64,000 bases of DNA from Alisma plantago-aquatica. Taxonomy: Eukaryota; Streptophyta; Magnoliopsida; Alismatales; Alismataceae. Each line of letters begins with the position of its first letter. The first letter of the stretch is position 1. The stretch is from assembly GCA_963693085.1 (NCBI GenBank), contig OY856414.1, forward strand, positions 261,668,001 to 261,732,000, read 5' to 3'. A program made the position numbers and the translations under genes. Below, one piece after another: positions 48,613 through 60,248 of this stretch. Under the pieces are notes generated by a model, which saw nothing but the letters and a program-made list of their open reading frames with translations, did no database searches and was not told where the DNA came from.

Positions 48613-50229
48613 TGTTAGTTGTGTGCACAAATATTAACATTTGTAACTCGAACACTACCCCGCAAGTATATGGGTGTGTGTAGTATATTCGAGATATTCC
48701 AAGGAGCAAGGTAGAGTTAGGCACAAGTGTATTAATCTTCAACAACCTAGATCTATTTACTAAGGTTGGTTTGGTTTAGGGTTGATCTACTTTGCAAATT
48801 AAAGAAAGTACAAAACACTATCCACTTAAAGAGAGATTTAGATCAGATTTAAAAGATCTTGGGTATGGGATTTCATTTCCACATCATTACTCACACACAA
48901 CAACAAAAATTAACATACTAGCTAACATTCAAAGGATATGTTTTCATCATACACCTCCCAATGATATGAGACAGTTCTAATCTCTATATATCACTCTCAT
49001 GCTTATTCTAAGATTCAAACCGCAACATTAGATCCTCAAAGTAATCCCAATCAATCCCATGGTCAAAGATATGTTGCCAAGATATCTACTCCCTACTTCT
49101 ATACACATCTTCCCAGATCATATAAAGAATCATAAAATATGTAAGCAAGATGGCCAAAAGTGCATACATGCAGATAAACACCATAGAATATCTTGGAGAA
49201 GAAAATTAACTAGTATTAGTTAAGAAATTTGAGTTCACATGAGTAATGACATGGGATCTACTCTCTCATGTCTATAAAATAGAATTATACTCATTCATGG
49301 TGATGAAATAGAAGCACATGTTACAAATTTTGATGTTAAACATGACTAGAGAAGCAAAAGAAAAAGAGAAACCTAAAGAAAGAGGAAGAACAAGGTAGAA
49401 CTTCTTGAAGACATAATTCCACCCTTGTTGGTGCTTCTACTCCAACAAACTTCTCTCCTAAAAGGTCTGAATGGGGTGAAGAATCTACTGTTGCAATCCT
49501 TGAAGAAGAATAGAGGTTCTCTCCCAAGTAATCGCTTCTTCCTCCCCAAATTCACCTCTCCTCTGGACTGTTCTTTGGTCGAAAAGTGTTTTCAAATGAC
49601 AAGAGATAATTGTCTCATAAGTCTGTTTTCATACTTAAAATGAAGGATAGTTGTTTTCAAAATCTGCAAAAATCGATGACGAGACGTCATGTCTAAGAAG
49701 AGACATGCCATGTTGCCATATGTAACTGACGTTGAAACCACTCTACTTGGAGTGTACACTGTGTATTTGAGGGATAGGCCATGTAGCTAGAAATTGGTGA
49801 AGTCCTGGGTCAGGTCTGATTGGATAACACACTGTGTTTTTAACAAAAACTTCCAGGGAGATCATCTGATCGAGTGGACACGACATGTAAGTCTAAGAGA
49901 CACGCCATGTTTACTCTCTTCATGGGGAATGAAATTCATATGTAAACTCACTGATTGTGTGTTAATGCACACACACTGTATTCCTTGCAAAAACATCAAG
50001 AAATCTTTTATGATATGTGTGATTTCTTGGGAATCCAACCAAGGTTGGATTTTTGTTGGATTGACCTCATTTCCTCACCATAGTCATATACTGTGGTCAC
50101 AAACATAAAATGAGTAAAACAATTAAAAAATAAAGAGTACTCTAGCATGATTGAGCATTAATCATGGTCAAAATGAGTGAAAAGTGCATTCAAAGATAGC
50201 TCAATAGGTGATATGATTTGTACACATCA
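48613..50229 (-). mobile_element. Outer gypsy 5' LTR
   Basis: This LTR of 1,617 bp runs TGTTAGTTGTG to GTACACATCA in plus-strand reading. It is intact and pairs with the split LTR 13365-13982 plus 43401-44325. GTTAT follows at 50230-50234, answering ATTAT at 13360-13364 with one change. No gene lies inside. Confidence 0.9.
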
Positions 50230-50234
50230 GTTAT

Positions 50235-50966
50235 TCAACTTATGGTCCTTGAGCTTAGATTTTTTTAGCATTGATCTAGAATTTCAAACTTAGGTTTTTT
50301 AGTTCTTGTTCTAAACAAAAATTATAAACAAAGATTCATTTGTTTTATGTTGTTGATTCTTTTCCTCTAAGAAGAGGGCACAACCTTCATGATTACTTGT
50401 AATGAAAACCAAGCACTAGCTCAGTGTGTGCAATAAAATATCTGGAAGGAACTAAAACAAGTGACTCCATTCAACACCTACTTGACGTAGGTGGAATTTG
50501 CTACCTGTATAAACTGATAGCTTACTAGTAGATGCAAATACCTCACCTTTTATCTCTTTGTCTCTAGTAGGTGAAGGACTGGAGAGAAGGACATAGAAAA
50601 TGAGAGAAATGTTGAAGGTGGTGTGCTAATAGAGACATTAGCGCAAGCCAATACAATCTTTTTCCAAGTCCTAGGTCAAGTGATCTAACGGTTTAAAACA
50701 TAGGTGTATAGAGGGCTTGGTATACTTGAGTGTATACCAATTCGTTTTAGAAGGTGGAGAGATTTAGCAATGTAAAAAATAAAAGGACTCTAGGCACGGG
50801 GCGTAGGAGGCGTAGGTGAAGATGTACTTGTTCACTAAAGCCTACAAATAGAGAGTCTAAGTGAGACAAAACTTCCCCTTGAAGGGTTATCCAATTCGTT
50901 TTAGAATTAGAGCAATGTATTTATCTAGTTATCTTTTATAGGTCTAAGGTTCATAAGTATAATATT
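50235..50966. other. Non-coding flank right of the nest
   Basis: This is the likely continuation of the pre-nest chromosome from 13359. There are no ORFs of note and no RNA-gene motifs. A short GTATACTTGAGTGTATACC inverted repeat lies at about 50729. Confidence 0.45.
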
Positions 50967-50981
50967 AATGATATAAAAAGG

Positions 50982-51141
50982 AGTCGACGAGCAGTAGCCC
51001 AGCTCGTCGCAGTTCAGGACCTCTCACAAAGGGTTTCGGGTTCGACTCTCTCTAGAAGCATTGCTCGGAAATGAATTTCTCTCAACGTCAGCCGGCCTTT
51101 GTTGTGACTTATTGAGGTGGGTTTCTCCCGATAATTAAAAA
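50982..51141 (+). mobile_element. tRNA-derived SINE with 15-bp target duplication
   Basis: A 160-bp body lies between two perfect copies of AATGATATAAAAAGG (50967-50981 and 51142-51156). It has an RNA polymerase III A box, TAGCCCAGCTCG (50995-51006), and a B box, GGTTCGACTCT (51039-51049), 44 bases apart start to start, and ends in an A-rich tail (ATAATTAAAAA). No tRNA cloverleaf can be closed, so it is a SINE and not a tRNA gene. Confidence 0.9.
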
Positions 51142-51156
51142 AATGATATAAAAAGG

Positions 51157-52100
51157 GTCACACCCTAGCAGATTGTGGCCGAAGCTACTTATTAGACGGG
51201 CGTGTTTGGTTAGGTTGGAATTTAAAATGTAAGGTTTGGCTTTTCATTGCTCTTTGATCATTGGGTGCAAAATGAATCCAGTATTCCAATATAACTCTAC
51301 ATCCTGTGTTCCATTAAGAAACAATGTGAATCGTATAATTCAGGCTGGAATTGCCTTCCTGTTTTCGAATTTATTGATTTAAGCAAATTCTTTCAAGTTC
51401 GTTAATGAATCCGAATGCAATCAATAGAAGGTGGGCAATGTTGGTTATGGGAACTAGCAAATGGGGGGGGGGGGGTCGTATTGAGCCGTTCAGAAAACTG
51501 AAAAGTAAGGGTGCGTTTTGGTTGGGATGAAATTAAAAATACAAGGTTGATTGTTCATTGCTCATTTAAATATTTATTGCTGCTCTTTGATTCAGTGATT
51601 GCACTTTCAGCATAGTGTATATCTCGTATTTCACTAATAAGAAAAGATGTGCAACTTACATGGCATAAATCAAGCTGAAATTGTCTTGTTGCTGTGCAAG
51701 AGTTATTACAGAAATGGCCATTCATGGGGGTGGAAATGAGAAATCAAAGGACTGAGCGGACGTGACATTCTCCTCACGAGACAAGACGCAATGTACAGAT
51801 TCGCAAGCCGGCGTCCCAAAGATAACCAAGAAAAGGCATGCAACAAAGATATGGTTTGTCAACGCTTTAACATGAGTGGAAGGTTTTATTTATTGTCTAC
51901 ATGGGTGCCACTAATATGTCCAATCAGCCAGCGGTCAGCAACAAATTGTAACCAATTCTTCTCTTCCCTTGCCGCTGATTTTGCTACGTGCAATACACCC
52001 AAACATTGATATCTCGAGTCCGCGGAAGAACGTGAGCAGCACCACTACATTTCTTGACGCCGGCCGTTCAAACTTCAAACCGAGCAAGTTCTTTCAGGTT
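51157..52100. other. Glucanase upstream region with a degenerate duplication
   Basis: Two similar blocks start at about 51190 (GTGTTTGGTTAGGTTGGAAT) and 51512 (GCGTTTTGGTTGGGATGAAA), each followed by TCATTGCTC and CTTTGATYA motifs, suggesting an old duplication or related MITE ends. A run of eleven G lies near 51462. ORF 51791-52009 has no support. This region would hold the distal promoter of the glucanase gene. Confidence 0.45.
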
Positions 52101-52108
52101 TATATAAG
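52101..52108 (+). promoter_or_regulatory. TATA box of the glucanase gene
   Basis: TATATAAG lies 103 bases upstream of the last base before the ATG, with a C-rich leader between. This is the best placed TATA element in front of the gene. Confidence 0.7.
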
Positions 52109-52210
52109 CACAATCAGCTGACACAGAACACCTGAACTGAGTCCTCCCTTCCCCCGCCTCGCTATAAGTTTCCCGAAGCCCGCACGCACTCCTCGCGACA
52201 AACGGTGGCC

Positions 52211-54864
52211 ATGGACATTCTCAATGGCCGACGCTTCTTCTGGTTCGGAACTCTCCTCCTAATCACCACAACCAACTCCTTCCTCCACACCCACGCATCC
52301 AACACCAACGGCGGTTCCGTCTACCGGGACGCCTTAGAAAAAAGCCTCCTCTTCTTCGAAGCCCAGCGATCAGGGTACCTTCCCCGCGGCCGCCAACGCG
52401 TCCAATGGCGTGGTGACTCAGGCCTCAAAGACGGGTTCGACCAAGGCGCCGACCTCGTTGGCGGGTACTACGACGCCGGCGACAACGTGAAGTTCGGGTT
52501 CCCGATGGCGTACGCCATGACGATCCTCTCCTGGGGCGCGGCCGAATTCCAGAAGGAGCTTGCGACATCAGACCAGCTCAAGTACACGCTGGATGCCATC
52601 AAGTGGGGGACGGACTACATCATCCAGGCGCACCGGCAGCCTAACGTGCTGTGGGCGCAGGTTGGGGATGGTGGGAGTGATCATTACTGCTGGGAACGGC
52701 CGGAGGATATGTCGACGCCAAGGACGGCGTATAAGGTCGATGAAGGACATCCTGGGTCGGATGTTGCTGCGGAAAGCGCGGCGGCGTTGGCTGCGGCGTC
52801 CATTGCGTTTAGGCCGTTTAACTCGTCGTATGCTAGGACTATGTTAGTTCATGCGAGGCAGTTGTTTCAGTTCGCGGATACGTTTAGAGGGAAGTATGAT
52901 GATGTTATACCCAGCGCTCATCCTTACTACCCGTCGTCCGGATACAGCGTAAGTACATTTTGCCTTACGAATGCAATTGAACCGTCTTCTTACGTAAATA
53001 TTAAGGTCATGTGGTCCGTCCGGCCGGTCGATTCAACCCCTGTATCATATAATATGTCATGCAGGACGAGCTCCTCTGGGCCGCCGCCTGGCTATTTGAG
53101 GCGACGTCGGAGGAAGGTTACCTCAAGTACGTAGTCGACAACAGCGTCTCTCTCGGTGGGACTGGATGGGCTGTCAAGGACTTCAGCTGGGATAACAAAT
53201 ATGCAGGAGTCCAGGTTCTCATTTCCAAGGTACGCATGTATGGTGTTATCCCGCTGGCCGTTGACAAAAGATATTATACATTAAATTAACGGGAAAAAAC
53301 CAATTTAACATACTTTTGCAAAAATATTTACTACACTTTGGTCTGAAAACGCCACTTTGTGTGAAACTTTTTATAACCAGAACTGAAAAACACCACAATA
53401 ATTGGCGTGTCTATTTTTATATTAAAAAAATTGAAAATAAATAAAAAAAATTGAAAACGCCACATGAAGTGGTGCGTTCTATTTGCACTCAATATTGAGT
53501 GCAAATGAAAAGCGACACTTCATGTTACGTTTTAAAAAAAAAATTCAAATTTTTTTATTTAAAAGTAGACACGTCAATTATTGTGCTGCTTTTCAGTTCT
53601 CACATATAAAAATATCACTAAAAGTGATAGATTTTATAAAAAGCGTGTTATTTTGGGAAATATTTTAAATGTGTGCTAAGTTGTAAATATTTTTATAAAA
53701 GTGTGTTAAATTGGTTTTTTCCCGCATCAAGAAGGTCGAGCTGCAGCATAATATCAATTGCACTTTTTTGTTTCTCCAGGCGTTGATCGGGAACGGAGCC
53801 AGCGCCTACAACGCAACCCTAACCCAGTACCGCGCCAAAGCCGAGTACTTCCTCTGCTCCTGCCTCCAAAAAAACAACGCCTACAACATCCAAAAAACTC
53901 CCGGCGGCCTCCTCTACTTCTCCGACTGGGCGAACCTCCAACACGTCTCAGCGGCCTCATTGCTCCTCACAATCTACTCCAACTACCTCACCCAATCCAA
54001 CGCCACAATGTCCTGCCCCGACGGTCAAGTCACCTCACAAGACCTCGTCTCCTTCGCGCAGTCACAGGTCGACTACATCCTGGGCAAGAACCCTAAATCA
54101 CTCAGCTACGTGGTCGGACATGGCACAAGCTTCCCTCTCCGTGTTCACCACAGAGGCGCGTCCATCAGCCCGCCGCAACCGGGGTCGTTCCTTGGTGCCG
54201 TGTACGGGTGCATTCAAGGGTTTGAGAGGTGGTTTACCAGTGGGGCGAGTAACCCGAATGTGCTTGTGGGTGCGTTGGTTGGAGGGCCTAATAACGCCGA
54301 TGAGTTCTTGGATCAGAGGAACTTTTACCAGCAGACAGAGCCGTCGGTTGCTGGGAATGCTCCCATGGTTGGATTGTTGGCGAAGTTGGATGGTGTCTCG
54401 GGTGGTGTGGATTCTTACGCTGCCGCTGCTGCACTGCACACCACCAAACGATTCGTTGTACCGAGCACTAGTAAGTGATCAAACTAGAACGATTAGTTTC
54501 TATATATATAACTATCATAGAACCATCGATCGATCTCTAATGACCGACCCAATCGTGATATCTACCTGCAGAGAGCCCCGTTGAGTTCATCCACACCATC
54601 ACCGACTCCTGGACTAGCAAAGGAGTCAAGTACTTCCGCCACATGGTCGTCGTCAGGAACGTGCTCGACACTCCCATCACGGCGCTCAAGCTACGGTTCG
54701 AGAACCTGTCGGGGCCCATATGGGGCTTGCTGCAGGCGCCGGAGGAGAAGAACGAGTACATCTTGCCCCAATGGCTCCCCATTCTTATCCCCGGAGGGGA
54801 GTTCATGATCGTGTACGTCCAAGAAGGACCGCAGGCAAGGATCTCCGTCGTCAGCTACAATTGA
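52211..54864 (+). CDS. Endo-1,4-beta-glucanase, GH9 with CBM49 (class C)
   Basis: This is a secreted cellulase that hydrolyses internal beta-1,4 bonds of cell-wall glucans. Exons 52211-52948, 53065-53229, 53780-54470 and 54572-54864 have GT/AG borders and sum to 1,887 nt, 628 residues plus stop, all in frame. The start sits in GCCATGG. Residues 1 to about 30 form a signal peptide. GH9 spans about 35-520, with WRGDSGLKDG (67-76), catalytic DAGDN (88-92), HHR (424-426) and the second GH9 signature FLDQRNFYQQTEPSVAGNA with the proton donor Glu488. CBM49, a cellulose-binding domain, covers about 535-628, encoded by the last exon. This is the class C plant architecture at its usual length. Oddities: in the first signature the usual basic residue is Ser (GHGTSFP), and GGPD reads GGPN. 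A MITE lies in intron 2. The first exon is far richer in GC than the surroundings. No damage is seen, so it is probably functional. Confidence 0.96.
53290..53724. mobile_element. Hairpin MITE in intron 2 of the glucanase gene
   Basis: The 435-bp element begins CGGGAAAAAACCAATTTAAC and ends with the reverse complement GTTAAATTGGTTTTTTCCCG (one base differs near the end of the arm). Inner blocks also pair, including TGGCGTGTCTA with TAGACACGTCA and a perfect 26-bp palindrome ATTTGCACTC..GAGTGCAAAT at 53481-53506, so the whole unit folds on itself. It makes up about four fifths of the 550-bp intron. Target duplications are unclear, so the superfamily (perhaps Mutator-like) is open. Confidence 0.88.
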
Positions 54865-56579
54865 TTGATTATATATGCATGGGATGGAATTGATGGCTGA
54901 GGAGGAATGTAATCCCAAGACGTTTCTGTTTGCCTTTTTTCTTTTGGGTCCTTTTTTTGTTTGTAGATGAGGTGTGACACTGTATAATTATATACATCTC
55001 TCCGTAAATGACATAGAGTTTGCACTAAACCGTCACCTTCAATACATATGTCTCACCATGGAACACATTAATTTTGGCCCTGTCACAGTGCACTAGTGAG
55101 TCGAACCAATCATGTGCATTGCAAAGACAAGCTTTACTAGCTAAACTAGTTCTCACCACAACAAATCATGGTATTAACCGGCACAAGTATCCCACTTTTT
55201 ATCTTAGAATTACCGCTAGTGAGTAGACTCACAAAATAGAGGTACAACCGGACTACCGCCAAAATGTTGGCGCGTTCTCTAGGAGCAAATTTTTCAAATA
55301 TTACGCACCGCATCTGTCACCAGAATTGACCACTAGCTTACTCCTTTTTGGTTGAGAAATTCTAGGCTAACCATAAATACAAAAAAAGAGCAACAACAAT
55401 AACAATAAAGAAGCTCCAGCACTCTTGCTTCGTTCCAACCAAAGATATGCGTCTCGGATAGTGGTCATCTAAAATCTCAAAATCTATTTAACTTATCACT
55501 TTAACCTTGATCACAACATAATTATAGTCAATTAACTATCCATGGATTCTAATCAATTCATAACCCAAAAAAGCCTACTAGTCACATTATTGAATATTTT
55601 CAATGTCATTTCCTTTCGACCATGGATGAAGCATGTATTATAAACACTATAGATACACTCTCACCATAGTATAAACCCTAACAATTCATTAATCATGCAA
55701 TCCAAGGCATGGTTTTCTCTTTTTTTACTTTCATATTACAATGTTCACTCATAAACCCAAAAATAGATGCACTATACGCATGTCATATCATTCTTTTTCT
55801 AAAGTATGTCAACATTAGTCTTGTTAGAGAGCATTTTTGCAAGGAATCTAATGTTTTCATTGCATTAAGATATTCTTATGAATTCGAAGTTATGAGGAAT
55901 ATTGTACCCAAAATATATGTATTGTACCCCAAAACACGGGGTGTTGTAAACCAATATAAAATTTCTATATTTATCTCATGTTATTATTTCTATAAATTAT
56001 GTCAACACTAGTCTTGTTGGGAAAAAAATTTGTAAGGAATAAAGCAACATACATGAAAAGCTTGATTGAATATGTGTGGGCATGCCAAGTGTGGTGTGCT
56101 ATCCATCTCGTGGAAGTGTGAGGGTAGTTATGTAGGCCTATTAAGGGGGGTACATTTCTATTGTATTGGCTTTTGGGTTAGGTTTAATTGGTTGTTCTTA
56201 ATGAGATTAAGCACGTAGAGGTATGTAAATGACTATGTCAAAGAGTTGTGCATACCATCTATCTAAAAATTGTATAAGAGACAATTGTAATTTGTAAACA
56301 TTGCCTACCTTAATGGTTGATTATGGAAGTTGGTGTTGGCCGGGTAATAACTCAATTATTTTGGATCTTATCTCATTAGAATGTTGTGCGCTATAATCTT
56401 ATGAATTTATAATAGAGGGATATCAATTTGACAAAATAATGAGAGTGATAGTTATTTAAAGGCCTAATTGAACATCATCAAATTTATACAATCAAATCAA
56501 ATAAAGAATGGGTTTTTGACAAAATTACAAATTCTTTGATAGAATCAAATGGCTACACACACAAAAAAATTCTCTGTGA
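54865..56579. other. 3' flank of the glucanase gene, AT-rich, nothing recognised
   Basis: The first 150 bases should hold the 3' UTR and poly(A) site, though no clear AATAAA is placed. The rest is AT-rich with only short ORFs (longest 55709-56011, 100 codons, hydrophobic and low-complexity), without family motifs. Confidence 0.45.
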
Positions 56580-57420
56580 TCTGTCCTTCAAAAGGATAAG
56601 TTAAATGGGAATAACTCTCACGACTGATTCAAGACAATGAGAATTGTTCTCACATAGGAGCACAAGCTCTATGTCTTGGAGGAACCAGATCCAGATGAAC
56701 CTCTTCTCAAAGCACCTAAGGCTGACAGGGATGCTTACAAGAAGAACACTAAAGATGTCATTGATGTCAAATGCCTAATGATGTTCTCCATGATCTATGA
56801 GTTGCAAATACAACATGAGAATATGGATGTTATTGAGATGGTCACACATCATAAGAACATGTTTCAAGATCAGGCAAGACAGGAGATCTATGATGTCTCT
56901 AAGGCATTGTTCAAATGTAACATGACAGAAGAGACCCAGTAGGCCATCATGTGCTTAAGCTCATTAGGTATGTAGAGAATCTTTCGAGATTGTGACTCCC
57001 CTTGGGTCAAGAGTGGTCCATTGATGTGATTATGCAGTTTCTTCCAGTTTCATGCAATTAATTTGTCATGAACTACAACATGAATGACTTTGGCAAGCCG
57101 CTGACAGAGTTACTTGGCATGTTGAGAACTGCTGAGGCACAAATGAAGAAAGACAATCCCAAGTTTTTGATGATGATCAACAAGCTAAAGGGGAATTACA
57201 AAGGCAAACGATAAGCTAAGAAGTGTTCTAAAGCTAGCGAGAAGCCTAAGTCTTCAACACTCAAGGCAAAGGGAGGAGTGAATAAGGGAGGTAATTGTCA
57301 CCACTATCACCAGTCTGAACGTTGGAAGAGAAATTTTCCTCTCTACCTAGAGGAACTAAATAAGAATAAGGAGAGGATGGAGATCTCCACTTTAGTTATA
57401 TATGTTATAAGATAAATCTA
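56580..57420 (+). pseudogene. Decayed copia gag
   Basis: Reading from about 56595, the plus strand shows a plant copia gag: KLNGNN at the start, a KADRDAYKKNTKDVIDVKCL segment (about 56730), SMIYELQIQHENMDVIEMV, FQDQARQEIYDVSKALFKC, and later a degraded knuckle followed by KRNFPLYLEELNKNKERM (57330-57375). Several stops interrupt it. No 5' LTR or primer-binding site was found upstream, so the element is 5'-truncated or its LTR has decayed. Confidence 0.8.
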
Positions 57421-60248
57421 AATTACTTCTTTATCATTGGTATATGATATTGGATATAGATCTAACATATGTTTGATATGGAGGGTCTGATAAGAAGTAA
57501 GCCTTTACGAAAGGGCAATGATGGATTGTATGAAGCAAGTGTTGTTGCGACTTTAGTCTATATTTAGAATTTATCTTAGCCCACAGGACATGTAATAAAG
57601 TTAAATGAACTACTATTTCATTTATTCCAAAGGAACATTTTACTTTCTACATCTTCTATAACAAGGATGATTATGAATAAAGAGTAGTGAATGTGTTATT
57701 TCAAATATGTGATCTTGTGTGGCAATGGCCCATAATGTCTTTTAATCTTTATTTGAAGGCCAAGATAAATGTTAATAATGTAAATACCAAAAGGATTAAA
57801 GTTCAATAACTCAAACATTCCATATTTATAACATTGTCATCTAGAGCACATATATGAGAAATTCATTTCTAGAATCCATGATGATGTTTATCTAAACTCT
57901 TTTGGTTATTGAACCAATAAGAGATATGCAAGTCTTAAATTATGTGCAACACTATAAAACACCTCTCACTAGATGTAGTGAGAGAATAAGCATTCTATTA
58001 GGACTTATACATAATGATGTACATAGACTTTTGGGATAAATGCTAGAAGTAGTTATTAGTACTTTATTATATTTAGTGATGATCTCAATAGATATAATAA
58101 TTTGTATTTAATGAAATATAAACATGAACCTCTTGAAGTGTTCAATAAGATCATGAGTGAAGTACATAAATCCCTTTGATAAAAATATTAAGATACTTTT
58201 CTATGATCAATGTTGAAATACTTTACATAGTTTTAGGACCTTCTGGAAAGACCATGTTAATGTATCATAGTCAACTCAACCTCAAACATGATGATATAAT
58301 AGATAGAAGGAATCACATCCTGATGAAGCCATGATTTGATTATCATTTAATTTAATCTTCTAATTTCCTTTTAGACACATGCTTCAAACTAAAACATTGT
58401 ATCATCCAAAATGGTTTGTAGGACACCATTTAAGATATGGTATGGAAAAGTCCTGATATGTCTTAAAGGATTGAAACTTATATTAAGAAATTAGTTTCTT
58501 AGAAAAATGTATCCACAAATCACAAAATGTTGAATACTACCTTTAATCCCAATCTGAAAACAAAATGTTTGTGATTAGGATATATGAGTTCAGGAAATAT
58601 CAGTGGGAGTAAAGTAGAACTCAAAAGTTCAAGATCAACAAGGAGGTATAGTGGGAACAAAAGAATCACAAATAGTTGTGGAATGTCAACTTACTTATGT
58701 AACCTACGACTCATAGTTCTAGTGGAACATGCCTTGGGCTTAGAGGATTACAATATCTTATAAACTCAATATGGCAGTGAGTTGGTCATTGGATGATGAG
58801 CCAACAATTGACTAGAAACTATTGAGGGACCATAATCTAACAAATGGTTTGAAGGCCATTGAGGAGTAATAAGGTATGACCCTGGTAGTATGACCTGAAG
58901 GGGTAAAACCCATAGGGTACATTTGAGTCTTCAAAAGGAAAGCCAACATGGATAACATAAAAGGACATATTGGTTGTAAAGGTTTTCAAACACGTTCAAA
59001 ATGTTGAACATGATGAAATTCCTTCACCAATTGTCATGCTTGTTGTTACAGCTTATCAAGACCATGAGATTTAGCATATAGAGTTTATAACTAAATTCCA
59101 TAATAGGAATATTTGAGAGGGTGTGTACAGAATACAACCAAAAGGTTTTACAACTTCATTAATGAAAATAAATTCTATAAGCTACAAATATCAATATACA
59201 ATTTGAAATAAGGAACTCAGAATTGGAATCTATATTTTGACAAGATAGACAAGAGTTTGACTAGAGTCAAGTTAGAACATGAAATATGTGATTATAAAAG
59301 ATTTAGTGGGATAATATATGTATATTCTACATATTTATGTGGGAATACTATCCCCATACTATAAGTATTGAAAGATTGTATAGAAGGCACCTTCAACATG
59401 AAGGATTTAAGTGAAACATCCTATATAATAGGAACTGAGATCTATAGAGATAGTTTTGGAAGGTTTCATGACCTAATTATGGGTACAATATTAGAAAAAT
59501 GATGATAAAAGTTCAACATGAAGGATTCAATGAGAGAGAATTTGTCCATGGTTTATGGGATTAATCTCTCAAGAACCCTAAGATGCCATATGCACCAATA
59601 TTGGATGTTTCATATATGATATATACTCATCCCATTATCTTGTATGTATTAGACATGACAAAAATGATATTGGTCAAATTCCAATTACTGTCATTGGAAT
59701 ATCATAAAGAGCATCCATTAGTACTTGAGAAGCACTAAGGATTAGTTGCTACATTATGACAATAAGGAATTGGGTGTAAGGGTTACACCAATCCAAGCTT
59801 TGAAAATGACAAAGTATGATCGCAATATCTATCTAATCTTGAAAGAAGAGTTATAAGTTGGAAAGGTTCCAAAAAATTGAACATTTTTTAAATTCTACAA
59901 TAGAAGTTGAGTATCATGGTGCTATAAACACATGAGTGGATACTGTATGGATATAGAAGTTTATATGGATGAACTTACAAATGTTACAACCATTGATGAC
60001 ACAGTAGAAATACTATGACAACAATGGAGCTATTGGTTAGGCAAGGAATATCAAATAGCATACTATGGCAATTCCATCTCATAAGAGATGTCGTACAGCA
60101 AAGAGATGTAAAACATGCAATATATCCACTAAAGTCAAAATGTTTCTAACCCACGGGATTAACACTTGCGTCGAAAAACATGATGGGCATGTTTAGATCA
60201 CTAAGAGTGAGATTTGTAGGTGATTGGCTCTAAGTGCAACTCGGAGTA
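57421..60248 (+). pseudogene. Decayed copia pol
   Basis: Scattered similarity in shifting frames matches copia integrase and RT: a segment read as SKMVCRTPFKIWYGK at about 58405-58450 (integrase end), a stretch near 58970-59090 corresponding to the start of RT, and near 60060-60125 a degraded form of the HIxxKYHxIRE region at the end of RNase H. Stops are frequent. It ends at the 3' LTR. Confidence 0.7.

Noticed and set aside
50982..51060. tRNA gene
   Set aside because: A and B boxes are present but no acceptor stem or cloverleaf can be formed, and it is flanked by a 15-bp target duplication, so it is a SINE.
52205..52210. Upstream GTG start for the glucanase
   Set aside because: Plant genes rarely start at GTG, and the ATG at 52211 has a strong GCCATGG context and begins a good signal peptide.
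53711..53779. Possible independent gene start before exon 3 of the glucanase
   Set aside because: The extra codons are intron and MITE end; a TTTCTCCAG acceptor at 53779 joins exon 3 in frame with exon 2.
54098..54584. ORFs of 110-150 codons overlapping exon 3 on both strands
   Set aside because: Shadow frames of the GC-rich glucanase exon.
55709..56011. 100-codon ORF
   Set aside because: Hydrophobic, AT-driven composition with no motif, no promoter or splice context, expected by chance in AT-rich DNA.
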